Assembly: GCA_963971405.1 (NCBI GenBank) | Contig: OZ020489.1 | Coordinates: forward strand, 31,715,047-31,779,046 | Origin: Psococerastis gibbosa | Taxonomy: Eukaryota > Arthropoda > Insecta > Psocodea > Psocidae | Length of the DNA stretch: 64,000 nt | Reading direction: 5' to 3' | Shown: one piece after another, positions 1-10,495 of the stretch | Layout of the letters: each line of letters begins with the position of its first letter | Position numbering within the stretch: the stretch's first letter is position 1 | Position numbers and translations under genes: made by a program | Notes under the pieces: model-generated | Databases searched by the model: none | The model's input: the letters and a program-made list of their open reading frames with translations, nothing else | What the model was told of the DNA's origin: nothing

Positions 1-41
1 GACTACCCACGAATGATAGACGGTAAGGGTGGGACTCGGCG

Positions 42-461
42 TTGCACTCAGTATCTTAAAAGAAATGTATTAATCCCACAATAGGTGTTCAATATACCCA
101 CCAGCCATGTTTATAAAAATGAATTTTCAATAATCCCAACTAAGTCTCAGTTTCTCACAATGGGTGTGCAATATACCAGGCAGTCGTGTTTTCTATGTTA
201 GATTTAGTTACATTGGGCTAGGACAGGTTAAGTTATAATATTAGGCTAGGTTAAATTTTTATATCAAGTTAGGGTAGGTTACATTGGATTAGGATAGGCC
301 AGATTAGGTTACATTGGGTTAGGTTAGCTGTTTACCTAGATTAAATTCATCATTTTTTTAACAAAAATATTTTTATAACAAATAAATATGATGTTAAGTT
401 AGGTTACATTGAATTAGGATAGGTTAGATTAGGTTACATTGGGTAAGGATAGGTTGAGTTA
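42..461. repeat. Left copy of long direct repeat with TTAGG-like array
   Basis: A unique head of about 150 bases is followed by an irregular array of units such as TTAGGTTACATTGG and GGATAGG. The head and the start of the array recur almost unchanged in the same orientation at 4468-5204. The array resembles degenerate insect telomere repeats (TTAGG), but it is not a clean telomere tract. Confidence 0.85.
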
Positions 462-561
462 GCCACAAACAAGCTATTAATAAATCTACCCCTCGCTGAC
501 AGTCCATTGTAAGCTAAAGTGATTTTTATTTTCGTAAATCTATCCAACACTTAGGTTGAAG

Positions 562-637
562 CATGGTCATTATCGCATTATAGATATGTCTTAGGTTTAA
601 AAGTTTGTTTTAAGTGATTGTATGTAAAGACATTGTT
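562..637. repeat. Single copy of a 140-bp unit duplicated at 4003-4272
   Basis: The segment holding GGTCATTATCGCATTATAG and AGTGATTGTATGTAAAGACA recurs twice in tandem at 4003-4272, in the same order relative to the long direct repeat. Both ends of the fossil-bearing segment therefore share more than the long repeat. Confidence 0.75.
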
Positions 638-1439
638 TATGAGGGAAGATTTTACTGATCATAATAATAATTGCTCAATTATGAGCGGAGGAGCACTATC
701 TAACGAGGGGAACTTTGTATGCAAACATCTATAGCTCTAGATGGTGTTGTAAAATAATACAATTATAAAAACATAACCATACGTCATGATCCCGTTGTAT
801 ATTTACATAATATGGAAGGTGAGGTTGATTCAATTACAACTGAAAACATAAAACTTTTTAAAGTGATTAAATGGTATAAAGGACAAGTCCCGTGCTGGGC
901 AATTAATAAATCTATCCAACGCACAGGTTTAAGGGAAGTATTGATTTAGTAAACAGATAACCGTGTGCAGATTCAAACCTGTTGAGAATCACCAGGTGCA
1001 CTCAGTACACCCATCACACCAGGGGGTCCATTGTAAGCTAAGTGAATTTTGTTTTTGCATCAGTTGCACCCGGCAATGATAAAAACTATACTGAAGCATG
1101 GTTTCTTGCTAAAAACGAACAACTTCTCCTCACTGATGACTCCACAATAAAATATCAACAAATAAACAAACAACATTTACAATATTAAAAATGGTAGGGG
1201 GGGGGGGCCTTTAAAAGCAAAAGTGAACATTACAATTGCAAATACAAGTAAAGAAAAAATGTACGAATTAAGTAAAAAAAAAATTTTTTTAAACGTTAAT
1301 AGAAAAACAATTGTGCAGTCAGATAACTGAAGTAATGTAGGCTAATAATAAAATATTGGTTGACAATCGACACTGAGAGAACATCCACTTTACAGTATGT
1401 ATCCCAATTTTCATTAAGTCTAGTTGCTAAGTAGGGACG
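638..1439. other. Non-coding stretch, minor repeats
   Basis: I see no gene. GTCCATTGTAAGCTAA near 507 recurs near 1026, and AATTAATAAATCTA-type text near 478 recurs near 901, so part of this stretch is an old local duplication. A short G run lies at 1197-1207. Confidence 0.5.
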
Positions 1440-2115
1440 TGATGTTATTGGGGTTGGAAGAAATTAGGTATTTTATGTGTCTTGAAACTTGTTATGCTGA
1501 CGGAGTCCTTTATGTTGTCCGGTAGGGAATTGTACAATGGAATAGACTTATACATAATATGCGAATGCATAAAGTGTTCCGTATTCGGTTTCAAAGTTTT
1601 TAGGTTGCGTCCGGTACCAAGTCTGGTATTAATGTTATGATGGACGAAATCACCTTGCCCAAGAATGGTTTTTGCCCTTTTTAAATCGAAAAAGTAGAAG
1701 TTGTTTTGCACATAGCAATGGCAATGGGAGGGCATTGAATTCCTGAAAAAGAAGATTTGAAGGGTAGCGGCGAGACTTCCCTATAGCTACCCTGATGGCT
1801 ATTCTTACATCAGTTTCTAGGGAGCATATATGGGAAGAGTGAGCACCACCCCAGGCTAATATGCTATATTGGAAAATTGATTGGACTAAAGCATGATAAA
1901 CTTACCTTACAGAGTGTCAACGTTAAGTGTACACCTTAGCATCCTTAATTTGTTATAGGTTCTTCTAATTCGTTTTGATGTTAGGAGGATTTGTTCATAC
2001 CACTTGAGATGATTATCAATGGTAACGCCTAAATATTTAATAGTATTTGCTTTTGCGATTATCTGACATGTGCATGGATTAAGGTTGCAATTATTATGGA
2101 GTATTAAACTGAGAT
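1440..2115 (-). pseudogene. LINE reverse transcriptase C-terminal fragment
   Basis: On the minus strand the frame beginning near 2110 reads ANTIKYLGVTIDNHLKW, the block just after the catalytic core of non-LTR reverse transcriptases, and then a basic stretch KRIRRTYNKLRMLR. A stop follows, and the last part reads in another frame, ending with LYNSLPDNIKDSVSITSFK, which is the usual C-terminus of CR1/L2/Jockey-like elements. The fragment is 5'-truncated and holds at least one stop and a frame change. No 3' tail or target duplication was found. The clade is uncertain. A second fragment of the same family lies at 2464-2610. Confidence 0.8.
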
Positions 2116-2463
2116 AGAATAGAAGAATAGAATAATGTATTTCGTTCCTTCAATAATACATATACATGCACACCAATATAATGAGGTAGGGGTGGCCCAA
2201 AGGATTTCTCCCGTGCTGGGGACCCCTTAATACTATAATAACTAAGCTAAAACTTTATCGATAATAATTAATTTTATGTAGACTCTAAGTAACATCACTA
2301 AGTAAGGAAATAAGTAAGATCATATACTAAGATGGTTTATCACTCTGTTGAATCCGGGGTTGTTATGCTAACGCACTATTGCTGGAAGATTTCTTAGTTG
2401 ATTTTGGGACAGATGAAAGCTAATTTTACTAATGAATTTTTTTTTTTTTTATGTAGATTTTTT

Positions 2464-2610
2464 TTATGAACTCAGGAAGGCTGTTATATAATGGAACTGA
2501 TAGGTAAATGTGAGAATGTGTGAAAAGGGTAGTGTTATGATTGGGGATCTGAAGATTGCGACCAACACCAAGTCCAGTATAGCTAAAACTATGGAAGAAT
2601 GTATAGTCTT
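2464..2610 (-). pseudogene. Second LINE C-terminal fragment, same family
   Basis: The minus-strand frame reads YTFFHSFSYTGLGVGRNLQ and later HSHIYLSVPLYNSLPEF. This aligns with NINTRLGTGRNLK and HSHIMYKSIPLYNSLPD of the fragment at 1440-2115, so the two are copies of one element. Only about 48 codons remain, and no 3' tail is recognisable. Confidence 0.75.
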
Positions 2611-2639
2611 CAGTATTGGAGAGTTATGCTTTTAAGACA

Positions 2640-3430
2640 CTTACCAATTTATGGCCTCCTCATTAGATTCAGTAGTTAAAAATCTTGTTGATGCGGATAA
2701 AAATAAATTTAAAATTATGAAAACATGTTTTGTGGATGAAAAATTAGACTTGATGTTGAGGAAGGGTGTCTTCCCCTATGAATATATAACGCACGAGTCA
2801 CAATTTAATGAGGAACACTTACCTACAATCATTGCATTTTTAGTCAATTAACTCAAGAGTGGATTTCACAAGAAAAATATGAACATGCTCAAAAGGTGTG
2901 GAATGCTTTTGATATAAAGAATTTAGAAGAATACCAAGACTTGAATGTATTAAACAACACCCTTCTCTTTTGCAATGTTTTTGAAGCCTTTAGAGCCTAA
3001 TGTTTTGAAAACGATAACCTCGAAATTTGTCACATGTACACTGCACCAGGGCTAGCTCTTCAGAGCTGTCTGAAAATATTAGTGGGTTTCGCTGGATGGA
3101 GGAGGAAGAAATCAAAAAATTTTAATGTAATGCTCGCACCTAATGAGGACGATGGTGGGTTCATATTACATGTGGACTTGGAATATCCACAAAAATTACA
3201 TGATTTACATAATGAATACCCACTAGCAGCTGAACATTGTGTTGTAACTTCAGACATGATTTCACCATATTGCAAGGAATTTCTCGCTGAAAATAATATA
3301 TCTTTAACATCCACCATCTCAATGCTTATTCCCAACTTAAACGATAAACACAACTATATAATACATTATCGAAATTTGAAGCAATGTTTAGAATTGGCAT
3401 TAAAATTAAAAATGTATACATAAAATTTTA
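2640..3430 (+). pseudogene. Polinton-type DNA polymerase B fossil
   Basis: Fossil of a protein-primed family B DNA polymerase as found in Polinton/Maverick and adintovirus-like elements. The plus strand shows LMLRKGVFPYEYI, EHAQKVWNAFDIKNLEEYQD, HMYTAPGLALQSCLK, LHVDLEYPQKLHDLHNEYPL and HYRNLKQCLELALKL, in the order usual for the palm and thumb regions of this family. It is broken, with several breaks, and most of the expected protein (usually over 1000 residues) is absent. Decay suggests an old insertion. It is followed at once by capsid-like pieces, which supports a single virus-like element. No inverted terminal repeats were seen. Confidence 0.8.
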
Positions 3431-3489
3431 GCTTTTAAGCAAAGCGCTTGGATGCGACCCTTTATCGATTTTAATTAGCTTGTAATGAT

Positions 3490-3995
3490 TTCGAGAACAA
3501 AAGTATGGTGATAAATGATGAAATTCGCATACCAATCCATCAACAAGATATACTTATTACTCTACTATGTGAAAGCCGACTGCATATTGAAGGTGTGCTG
3601 GAAAAAGGTGTGACAACAATTGCTTATCAAGGTGAAGACTGGCTTAGCGCTAATGCTATGGCACACTTATTCTCCGAAATATGCTATGAACTCAATGGAA
3701 TAACTGTTGATCATGTGCGAAACCCTGTGCGAAACCCTGTGCGAATGATTTCTTCAAGTGAAAAACCACGGTTTGCTATTATTGGCTTCCAAGCAGCACG
3801 AGCAGATGATATTTGAAAGACGCTACTGCCTTCGATCAATGTGCTATACAACAAATGCAACTATTCCTCGGCTCAGAATGCTATCCATACCATCCGCTAC
3901 AGGCGAACTTCAACAAAAAGGTTGTTGCTGTATTGTATGAACATTTTCTCAATTTCCGGAAACAATACTACATGCAGGATGAAGCATCCCCGAAC
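3490..3995 (+). pseudogene. Capsid-like protein fossil of the same element
   Basis: Pieces resemble a protein often found near Polinton-like polymerases in arthropod genomes, which I take to be the double-jelly-roll capsid-like protein. Recognisable blocks are INDEIRIPIHQQDI, LFSEICYELNGITVDHVRNP and LGSECYPYHPL with LYEHFLNFRKQYY. The order is right and the spacing is shortened. It is broken, with a few breaks, and the middle is missing. The link to a capsid is from memory of the family, so a different structural protein is possible. Confidence 0.55.
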
Positions 3996-4002
3996 GTTTC
4001 CC

Positions 4003-4272
4003 GGGTCATTATCGCATTATAGATATGTCTTAGGTTTAAAAGTTTGTTGTAAGTGATTGTATGTAAAGACATTGATTTCTTTTAAAATATGTGTATTATA
4101 AAATTTGTATATCATAAAATGGTTTACATTCGTTTAGCTCATGGTCATTATTGTATTATAGATAAGTCTTAGGCTTAAAAGCTTGTTTTAAGTGATTGTA
4201 TGAAAAGACATTGATTTCTTTTAAAATATGTGTATTATAAAATTTGTATATCATAAAATGGTTTACATTCAT
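4003..4272. repeat. Tandem duplication of a 140-bp AT-rich unit
   Basis: Two head-to-tail copies begin at 4003 and 4143 with GGTCATTAT and end with ATCATAAAATGGTTTACATT. They differ at a handful of bases. A third partial copy lies at 562-637, outside the fossil. Confidence 0.85.
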
Positions 4273-4467
4273 TTACAATAGTTGATGTACAATACCAGTT
4301 AAAGGTACATATTCATATAAGCAGTCGCTGATGAGTAGACAGTCCCTTTATTTGTCATGCAGACAACCCTTTATATATTGGAGTGCATAAGGTCGGTGGC
4401 CATTTCAGTCCCCCTCGCATTAAGATTATGACACATCGCTATTAATTCAGGTACGCCGATATAATAA

Positions 4468-5204
4468 TTGCACTCAGCATCTTAAAGAAATGTATTAATC
4501 CCACAATAGGTGTTCAATATACCCACCAGCCGTGTTTATAAAAATGAATTTTCAATAATCCCAACTAAGTCTCAGTTTCTCACAATAGGTGTGCAATATA
4601 CCAGGCAGTCGTGTTTTCTATGTTAGATTTAGTTACATTGGGCTAGGACAGGTTAAGTTATAATATTAGGCTAGGTTAAATTTTTATATCAAGTTAGGGT
4701 AGGTTACATTGGATTAGGATAGGCCAGATTAGGTTACATTGGGTTAGGTTAGCTGTTTACCTAGATTAAATTCATCATTTTTTTTTTAACAAAAATATTT
4801 TTTATATCAAATAAATATAATGTTAAGTTAGGTTACATTGAATTAGGATAGGTTAGATTAGGTTACATTGGATTATGATAGGCCAGATTAGGTTACATTG
4901 GATTAGGTTAGCTGTTTACCTAGATTACATTCATCATTTTTTTAACAAAAATATTTTTTATATCAAATAAATATGATGTTAAGTTAGGTTACATTGAATT
5001 AGGATAGGTTAGATTAGGTTACATTGGATTATGATAGGCCAGATTAGGTTACATTGGATTAGGTTAGCTGTTTACCTAGATTACATTCATCATTTTTTTA
5101 ACAAAAATATTTTTTATATCAAATAAATATGATGTTAAGTTAGGTTACATTGAATTAGAATAGGTTAGATTAGGTTACATTGGGTTAGGATAGGTTAAGT
5201 TAGC
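4468..5204. repeat. Right copy of long direct repeat with TTAGG-like array
   Basis: The head matches 42-461 nearly base for base. The array is longer here because a unit of about 120 bases (TTAGG-like tract plus TAGCTGTTTACCTAGATTA and ATCAAATAAATAT) is repeated three times, near 4740, 4900 and 5060. The array is thus a higher-order repeat. Confidence 0.85.
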
Positions 5205-5220
5205 CGCTAACTTAACCTAT
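5190..5220. repeat. Perfect 15-bp palindrome at the gap edge
   Basis: ATAGGTTAAGTTAGC at 5190-5204 is followed, after one base, by its exact reverse complement at 5206-5220. The Ns begin at the next base. The TTAGG-like array therefore turns onto the other strand just where the assembly stops. Confidence 0.9.
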
Positions 5221-5420
5221 NNNNNNNNNNNNNNNNNNNNNNNNNNNNNNNNNNNNNNNNNNNNNNNNNNNNNNNNNNNNNNNNNNNNNNNNNNNNNNNN
5301 NNNNNNNNNNNNNNNNNNNNNNNNNNNNNNNNNNNNNNNNNNNNNNNNNNNNNNNNNNNNNNNNNNNNNNNNNNNNNNNNNNNNNNNNNNNNNNNNNNNN
5401 NNNNNNNNNNNNNNNNNNNN
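5221..5420. other. Assembly gap of 200 N
   Basis: Exactly 200 unknown bases, probably a placeholder length rather than a measured one. The sequence on the two sides is unrelated. Confidence 0.98.
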
Positions 5421-5770
5421 GCTGTAGGCTATTAGCGGCGTCACAATCGGCGGATAGCGAAAAGGCCACCAGATATGCGGTTAGCTGCTAATATAACGAA
5501 TAAGCCGTCCCCGACCAAGCGGCGGCACAATCGGAGGGTGTGGTGTGGTGCAGACTTGTCTTGAAAAAGTCACAGCAGCTCGAGGATGACTATGGGACGG
5601 GGCTAATAGTTGCCGCCACTAGCAACCACTACTAGGGCAATCTTTTGTCCCGGGGTTGGGCCCCGAAGGTGGAGGAACTCGACGAAGAGTCAACGGCATA
5701 AGGATGCAGAAGGCAACGGGAAACCACTGCATTACAATTCCCTGGTAAAGTTATCATGACTAAGTACATT
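5421..5770 (-). repeat. Repeat H, copy 1
   Basis: On the minus strand this matches 50215-50560 and, over a shorter part, 53140-53240. The shared core carries GTTGCCTTCTGCATCCTTATG and GTTGACTCTTC. All three copies keep one frame open across the core (SRCLLHPYAVDSS, then FGAQPR in two). The class is unknown. Confidence 0.75.
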
Positions 5771-6089
5771 CGATACTCTACATACTTGACATCCTTTTGG
5801 GGAGTCCAAAGTACGGTATCTACGTATTTACCATGATGATGGCCAATCTTCGATAGAAGAGACATTCGAAGAAGAAGAAGAATTTGTTGCAACTGCAGTC
5901 GCGTTTTATTCCAACGGTCGCCCATCTGGACTTCCATTAGGGGGCGGATGTCCAAGGAATTATTCAAATCAAATGTGTTGCCCAACCTAATGAATACTAA
6001 TCAAGCTTCCTGTCAAACTTATATTTTATTGCGCATGTGTGTATGCGAACCTTACTTACGAGTTGATGACTGCAAAGAATGATCATTCA

Positions 6090-6310
6090 TCAACCTATCG
6101 GCCAAACGATTTAATGGCTATTCTTCCTCAGAGGTCACAATCTTAACGATTGGTTGGCAGCAACTCCCTGCATATCATCATCCAACTCTCTCGGCCCTGC
6201 GCTTTCCTCTTCAGTTCTTGGTACGTTCGAGCTCCTGTGTCCTCCTTCAGTTGATCCATGAATTTCTTCTTCAGCCGCCCTCTTCTATAGGTTACTTCCA
6301 CTGTGCCCTC
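6090..6310 (-). pseudogene. LINE C-terminal fragment, RTE-like
   Basis: The minus strand reads TIIEGTVEVTYRRGRLKKKF, then MDQLKEDTGARTYQELKRKA and QGRESWMM. This is the basic tail of endonuclease-reverse transcriptase LINEs (the GkrrrGRPRkryldQI block), with the usual GRPR changed to GRLK. Only the last 60 or so codons remain, followed by a stop near 6150. Confidence 0.75.
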
Positions 6311-6850
6311 AATGATGGTATGTATGAGATTTTCGTAATTTTCTTATGTCCTATAAATGGGTATAGGCTACAATAAAAATGAAAGCCAAGAAAGATCCAG
6401 ACAATAAATATGGACCAACTCACACTCACAAACTGGATATCAAATCCGAAAAATGAAATCATGGAAAAAAAAATGGACAGAACGTTTTATTTATGCAGAA
6501 CCTAGCGCTAGCCTATGTACCTCCAGGTACCAGTATATTGTATATTTAGTCCTCTACTGTCGGCTGAAATTAATAATAATTCTACGTTGCGTTGGTTAAA
6601 TGTGACAGCAACAAAATGAAGTTGACTAAATGAGCCGAGTTTATTTATGTACTATAAACCAAATTATAAATCAAAATTATCAGTAAAATCATCAACTTTA
6701 ATTAAATTGCCAAAATTGGTTGTGGTTGTAAAGAACTGGTCCAAAGGCCTTGTGATTCAGGCAATAATAATATGGTTTCGGTGTAAGAGTTGACCACTAG
6801 AAATTTATATTTCAATATATTGTTTTCATTTTATAGTCTTGTTCACACCT
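6311..6850. other. Non-coding stretch
   Basis: No gene, tRNA or clear repeat boundary seen. The AT-rich right part runs into fold-back element F1. Confidence 0.5.
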
Positions 6851-6854
6851 TATC

Positions 6855-7180
6855 GCTAGAAAATTGGTGCCCTCAAAATTCCTTGTTCTAATTAAACTTT
6901 TTATTTTTTATTTAGTTAACAGCAACGTATTAAATATTTGGCTCATTAATGTTGCAGAAGACTTCTTCATGCCTGATATAATAGGATATTTTTAATTTTT
7001 GGTACCTTAGTTCTATCATAAAAATTATTGGGGAGTAAAATTTCAAGTAAAATAGAATTTATGGAAAAACTACAACACCGAAAATTACAAACACCATATT
7101 TAATGTTGCACGAAGCAGTCTTCTGCAACTTAAAAGAGCCAAATCTTTAATAACTTGCTGAGTTAATGAAATAAGGCGAA
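6855..7180. mobile_element. Fold-back element F, copy 1
   Basis: The left arm carries GAAAATTGGTGCCCTCAAAA and TTTGGCTCATTAATGTTGCA; the right arm carries the complementary TGCAACTTAAAAGAGCCAAA. The arms are about 150 bases each around a centre containing TTGGTACCTTAGTTCTATCA. The right tip is lost. No coding capacity. Confidence 0.7.
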
Positions 7181-7740
7181 CTCTAGAAAGTCGGACTGGA
7201 ACCGGGAGTTAGTGCCGAATGATCAGACGTGAGGGGTCATGAAGGCATGGAAGAGACTCGTACATCACAATCGGGAAACTAGAGGTGATTAATACGGAAA
7301 ATGATAATATAAGGGAAAACGGCTACAAACACAGAATCTACACATAGCCAACAGACACTCATTTTGCGAAAATGAGTACACACTACCCGTTTTTTATTTT
7401 TTAAATAAACGTAGCTGAGTCACGCAACAACAAAGTCGCCCCTCTTGTCTTTACGGTCCATACTTCCGGAGCATCGTTTGGCAAATTTTAAAGTCACGAC
7501 ATCGCATGTGTGGGTATGTGGGTCACGGAAAAACGGCTTTCCGGTTGCCTCCTTCATTACCCTTGCTATTTGAAATCGTAAAGGATTAGCTGAGGGAAGC
7601 ACGCGACAATAGGACCTACTAGAAGAATGCAATGACCATCAGTTGGACTAACAGGGAACAGAAATTAATGGATATAAACGTCCGCATAAATTTATTTTCC
7701 AAGAGCAGGCGGTCCTGTGCCGTTCCTGATGCTTATAGGC
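7181..7740. other. Non-coding stretch
   Basis: Nothing recognisable. Short open frames here have no protein character that I can identify. Confidence 0.45.
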
Positions 7741-7758
7741 CCGGCGCAAATTGAGCCC

Positions 7759-8236
7759 AGCCCACGCGCAGCTCACGCCCAACCCACGCGTGGCAGGTTC
7801 TGTGAAGCACACTATCGAATGAATTGCCGCACATTCCACCCAGTACACAGCTAACCCAGTCAGTTGTGATCCACGCGTGGGATCGTTTGAGTTTCTCGCA
7901 CAGATTTCGTGGGCGTGGGTACCATTCCTCTGGAAGAGCCATCCCCAAACTATGGCTGACATCACGAATCCTGGGTTCAATATGGCGAGTATTCCACTGG
8001 TCAATTTTCCCATCAAATGTGATTAAAAGAGTCTCCTACCATATTTTAACTTAATTTAAGGAGACTACTATGTAGATACTTAACTTATCTACTATAAAAT
8101 AAGTTATAATATGTTAGCAGACTCTTTTAATCACATTTGACGGGAAAATTGGCCAGTGGAATACCCGCCTATGCGGTACTCGATGCATCCCATGGTCTGG
8201 GTAGTGCATGGGTTGGGTGTGTGCTGCGCGTGGGCT
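7759..8236. repeat. Inverted GC-rich arms around a hairpin MITE
   Basis: AGCCCACGCGCAGC with AACCCACGCG near 7759-7790 is mirrored by TGGGTTGGGTGTG with GCTGCGCGTGGGCT near 8208-8236. Between them lie a GC-rich stretch and the hairpin element 7984-8169, which looks like a later insertion into the loop. Confidence 0.6.
7984..8169. mobile_element. Family T simple hairpin MITE, TSD TAT
   Basis: A 186-bp element with arms of about 50 bases, GGCGAGTATTCCACTGG at the left and its complement CCAGTGGAATACCCGCC at the right. The 3-bp duplication TAT lies at 7981-7983 and 8170-8172. The interior is AT-rich and non-coding. Its tips match the other T elements, while its inner sequence is its own. Confidence 0.85.
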
Positions 8237-8665
8237 TTTAATTTTTTATTTATTGAAAGCCACTTTCGCTTGCTGAATTCAGCAGTTATTGCTTTCCAAT
8301 TTATACGTAGTATAAGGAAAGCTTTGTTTCACCTGCTGAGCTATTGTCCTACCCAGGTATATAAATTCCTTCACACTGCTGAGTGCTACGGGGGAAAATA
8401 ATCAGAGATCTTCGCTGGCGCCAGCTGATGTTGGGCCTATAGAACAGGTTGAGTCGCACGTAATTTACACTTTTCATTTCCAATTCGTACAAACACCCAT
8501 TTGTTAGGAAATTTGTAATTTGTATTCATTGTACAAGATAGTGTTGGCGAGGATGCGTTGCTGCGTGTCAGTAAGTGAATTATAATGATACACGTGATGC
8601 GATTGTACAATCCAGCACGTCGCCTCCCTTCGATGACGTCCCCGCTATTTAGGCGTGCGTGGAAA

Positions 8666-8702
8666 TTAAAAGAACCGGTACGAGTGAACCCGTACATGCT
8701 AC
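8666..8702 (-). mobile_element. Family P end fragment
   Basis: AAAAGAACCGGTACGAG and GTACATGCT match the outer end of family P (AAAAGAACCGGTCCGAG, GAACATGCT). Only this tip remains. Confidence 0.6.
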
Positions 8703-8806
8703 TTATCAATTCAAATCAAATCAAACATATATATTCCAATTTTGCAACAAAACAAGTACATACAAGTGTATAAAATGATAAATTGATGAAATTAGAATTA
8801 AATTAG

Positions 8807-9010
8807 TCAGGACATGTAGAGTAGTGGTACAGACTCTGACTTTCACCCGAAAGGTTGTTGGTTTGAATCCTACACTTGCCACATTTTCTGGCCATGCTTC
8901 GGACGGCATGTAAAGCAGGCTTTCCTAGTTGAGTGTAAGAGAGGGCTTTATAGCCCTAACTCCACTAGGTTGGCTTAGTAATAGAACAAAACGTCAATAT
9001 TTAAATTTAA
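8807..9010 (+). mobile_element. SINE-A, tRNA-derived, near full length
   Basis: The head TCAGGACATGTAGAGTAGTG holds an A-box-like TAGAGTAGTGG, and a B box GGTTTGAATCC follows at a tRNA-like distance. The loop text GACTTTCACCC resembles a tRNA-Glu(TTC) anticodon arm, which is an inference. The body AGTGTAAGAGAGGGCTTTATA leads to CTAACTCCACTAGGTTGGCT and an AT-rich tail. This copy lacks part of the GGCGGTCCCGGGCC segment. Confidence 0.85.
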
Positions 9011-9129
9011 ATAAGCTAAATTAAATTAAGTATTGTAATTAGTATTGTTATTGTAAATTGTTTGGTATACAATGCATTGGGGCTTGGGTTATTCATAATA
9101 TATTAAAAAAACTATTCTCCTCCAAAACC

Positions 9130-9430
9130 AAAAACCTTGCTAGGGAAGCAACCTAATCAGTTTTGCTACTCTATTACTCTATTAGCTGAAACATACCTGC
9201 AGTTAGAAAGCATCGATTGACAGAAAGGTTTCCCCAAAAACTTTTTTTTTTGTTGCAATTTTTTCATTAAAAATTGAGTATTTTGTATATTTGCCCCCTG
9301 AACCAAACTACAAATGGCATGCGACCAAGTGGGTTTTGTATACATCAATAATGACTACAATGTATGTGAATTTAAATGAAATCGTCGGAGCCATCGTCCT
9401 TTTTTTACCAAAGATTAAAGAAGTTTTACA
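9130..9430 (-). mobile_element. Family P, old internal fragment
   Basis: On the minus strand it matches the interior of P copies at 39264 and 45774, with text such as GAAAGCATCGATTGACAGAA and GGGAAGCAACCTAATC. It is strongly diverged and lacks both tips. Fold-back element F2 lies 50 bases away, as F3 does beside another old P copy at 25906. Confidence 0.6.
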
Positions 9431-9483
9431 CATAAAAACCCACTTAATAGGATATGTTGTATAATTGTAGAAGACTATTTGAT

Positions 9484-9749
9484 ACATCATACTATAGGGT
9501 ATTATTAATTGTTTGGGTAACAGTTTTCCATGAACTTTTCTCGGGGAAATTACAGTCCCCAGTGGCTTTCATGGGAGAACTGTTGTACCTAAAATTAAAA
9601 ATACGTTAAAATAAAACGTACAAAATAATTTTCTATAACTTGAATATACTAAATCTGTAATAATTTGCTTAGTAAATTTACAACAACAAAAAATAAAAAA
9701 AACATCTGATATTGGGGTGCCAATTTCCTCCGTTATACATCCTCTTAAA
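9484..9749. mobile_element. Fold-back element F, copy 2, right half
   Basis: The right arm ends with TTGGGGTGCCAATTTCC and ATCCTCTTAA, matching the right end of F5 at 51908. The left arm is missing or too decayed to see. Confidence 0.65.
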
Positions 9750-10336
9750 ACATTTTGCATTATAATTTAATTTGCAAGGGTATGCCCATTCTAATACTCT
9801 TCCCATTGTGATACCATCTGCTATCGCAGACCCCCATCAAATAACAATCACTTTTCATGTTAAGGGCAGCAAACGTAAGTGTATAATTGCGAAATGTCAC
9901 GCGAAGATAAAACGGAACGACCCATTTCAAAAGTATTTGCTACGAGTGGGGGGGAAAGGGCCCGGCAATTATAAACACAAATGACCAGAGTCACCGAAGT
10001 GAAAACCCATTTTGCGAACTTCCTCGGGAAAGGTTTAATGGTTCTCGGTCAACAACTCAGTCATCCATCTTAGATTTTCCAATATTTACATATTACGACT
10101 AGAACATGGACATAACATAAACACATGGACTCGTAACAGCCTACCAGTCGGCAGGATTCCCGCGGCCCTTTGCAATGTTTCAAAAATTTAAGTTTCAAAT
10201 TCAAATTATTTTTAAAAATGACCGGCACCGGTCCAACATTTAGTAAATCTATTGTAATTAATATATTACGCTCTTATTTAATCGATACTACACATGTGTC
10301 TTCTACTTTAACCTCATTCATCTACCCCCCACCCAA
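9750..10336. other. Non-coding stretch
   Basis: No gene or repeat family recognised. Short open frames are unremarkable. Confidence 0.4.
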
Positions 10337-10495
10337 GGCCGTGCCCAGGTTTTGATTTCGGGGGGGGGGGGTCCAAACATTTTTTTAACGTAATTTATTA
10401 ATGAATTAATGGATAAATTCTTGAAACAATACAGGTTGACACACAAAAATGTATATTTTGTCCGGACCCCATGGACCACCCCCCTGGGCACGGCC
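10337..10495. mobile_element. Fold-back element K, copy 1
   Basis: Terminal arms GGCCGTGCCCAGG and CCTGGGCACGGCC enclose about 130 AT-rich bases. A G run sits just inside the left arm and a C run just outside the right arm. Two relatives with GGCCGTAGCC arms are at 43732-43893 and 62274-62345. Confidence 0.75.

Noticed and set aside
42-461. True telomere
   Set aside because: The TTAGG-like units are irregular and mixed with TTACATTGG text, and unique DNA lies on both sides.
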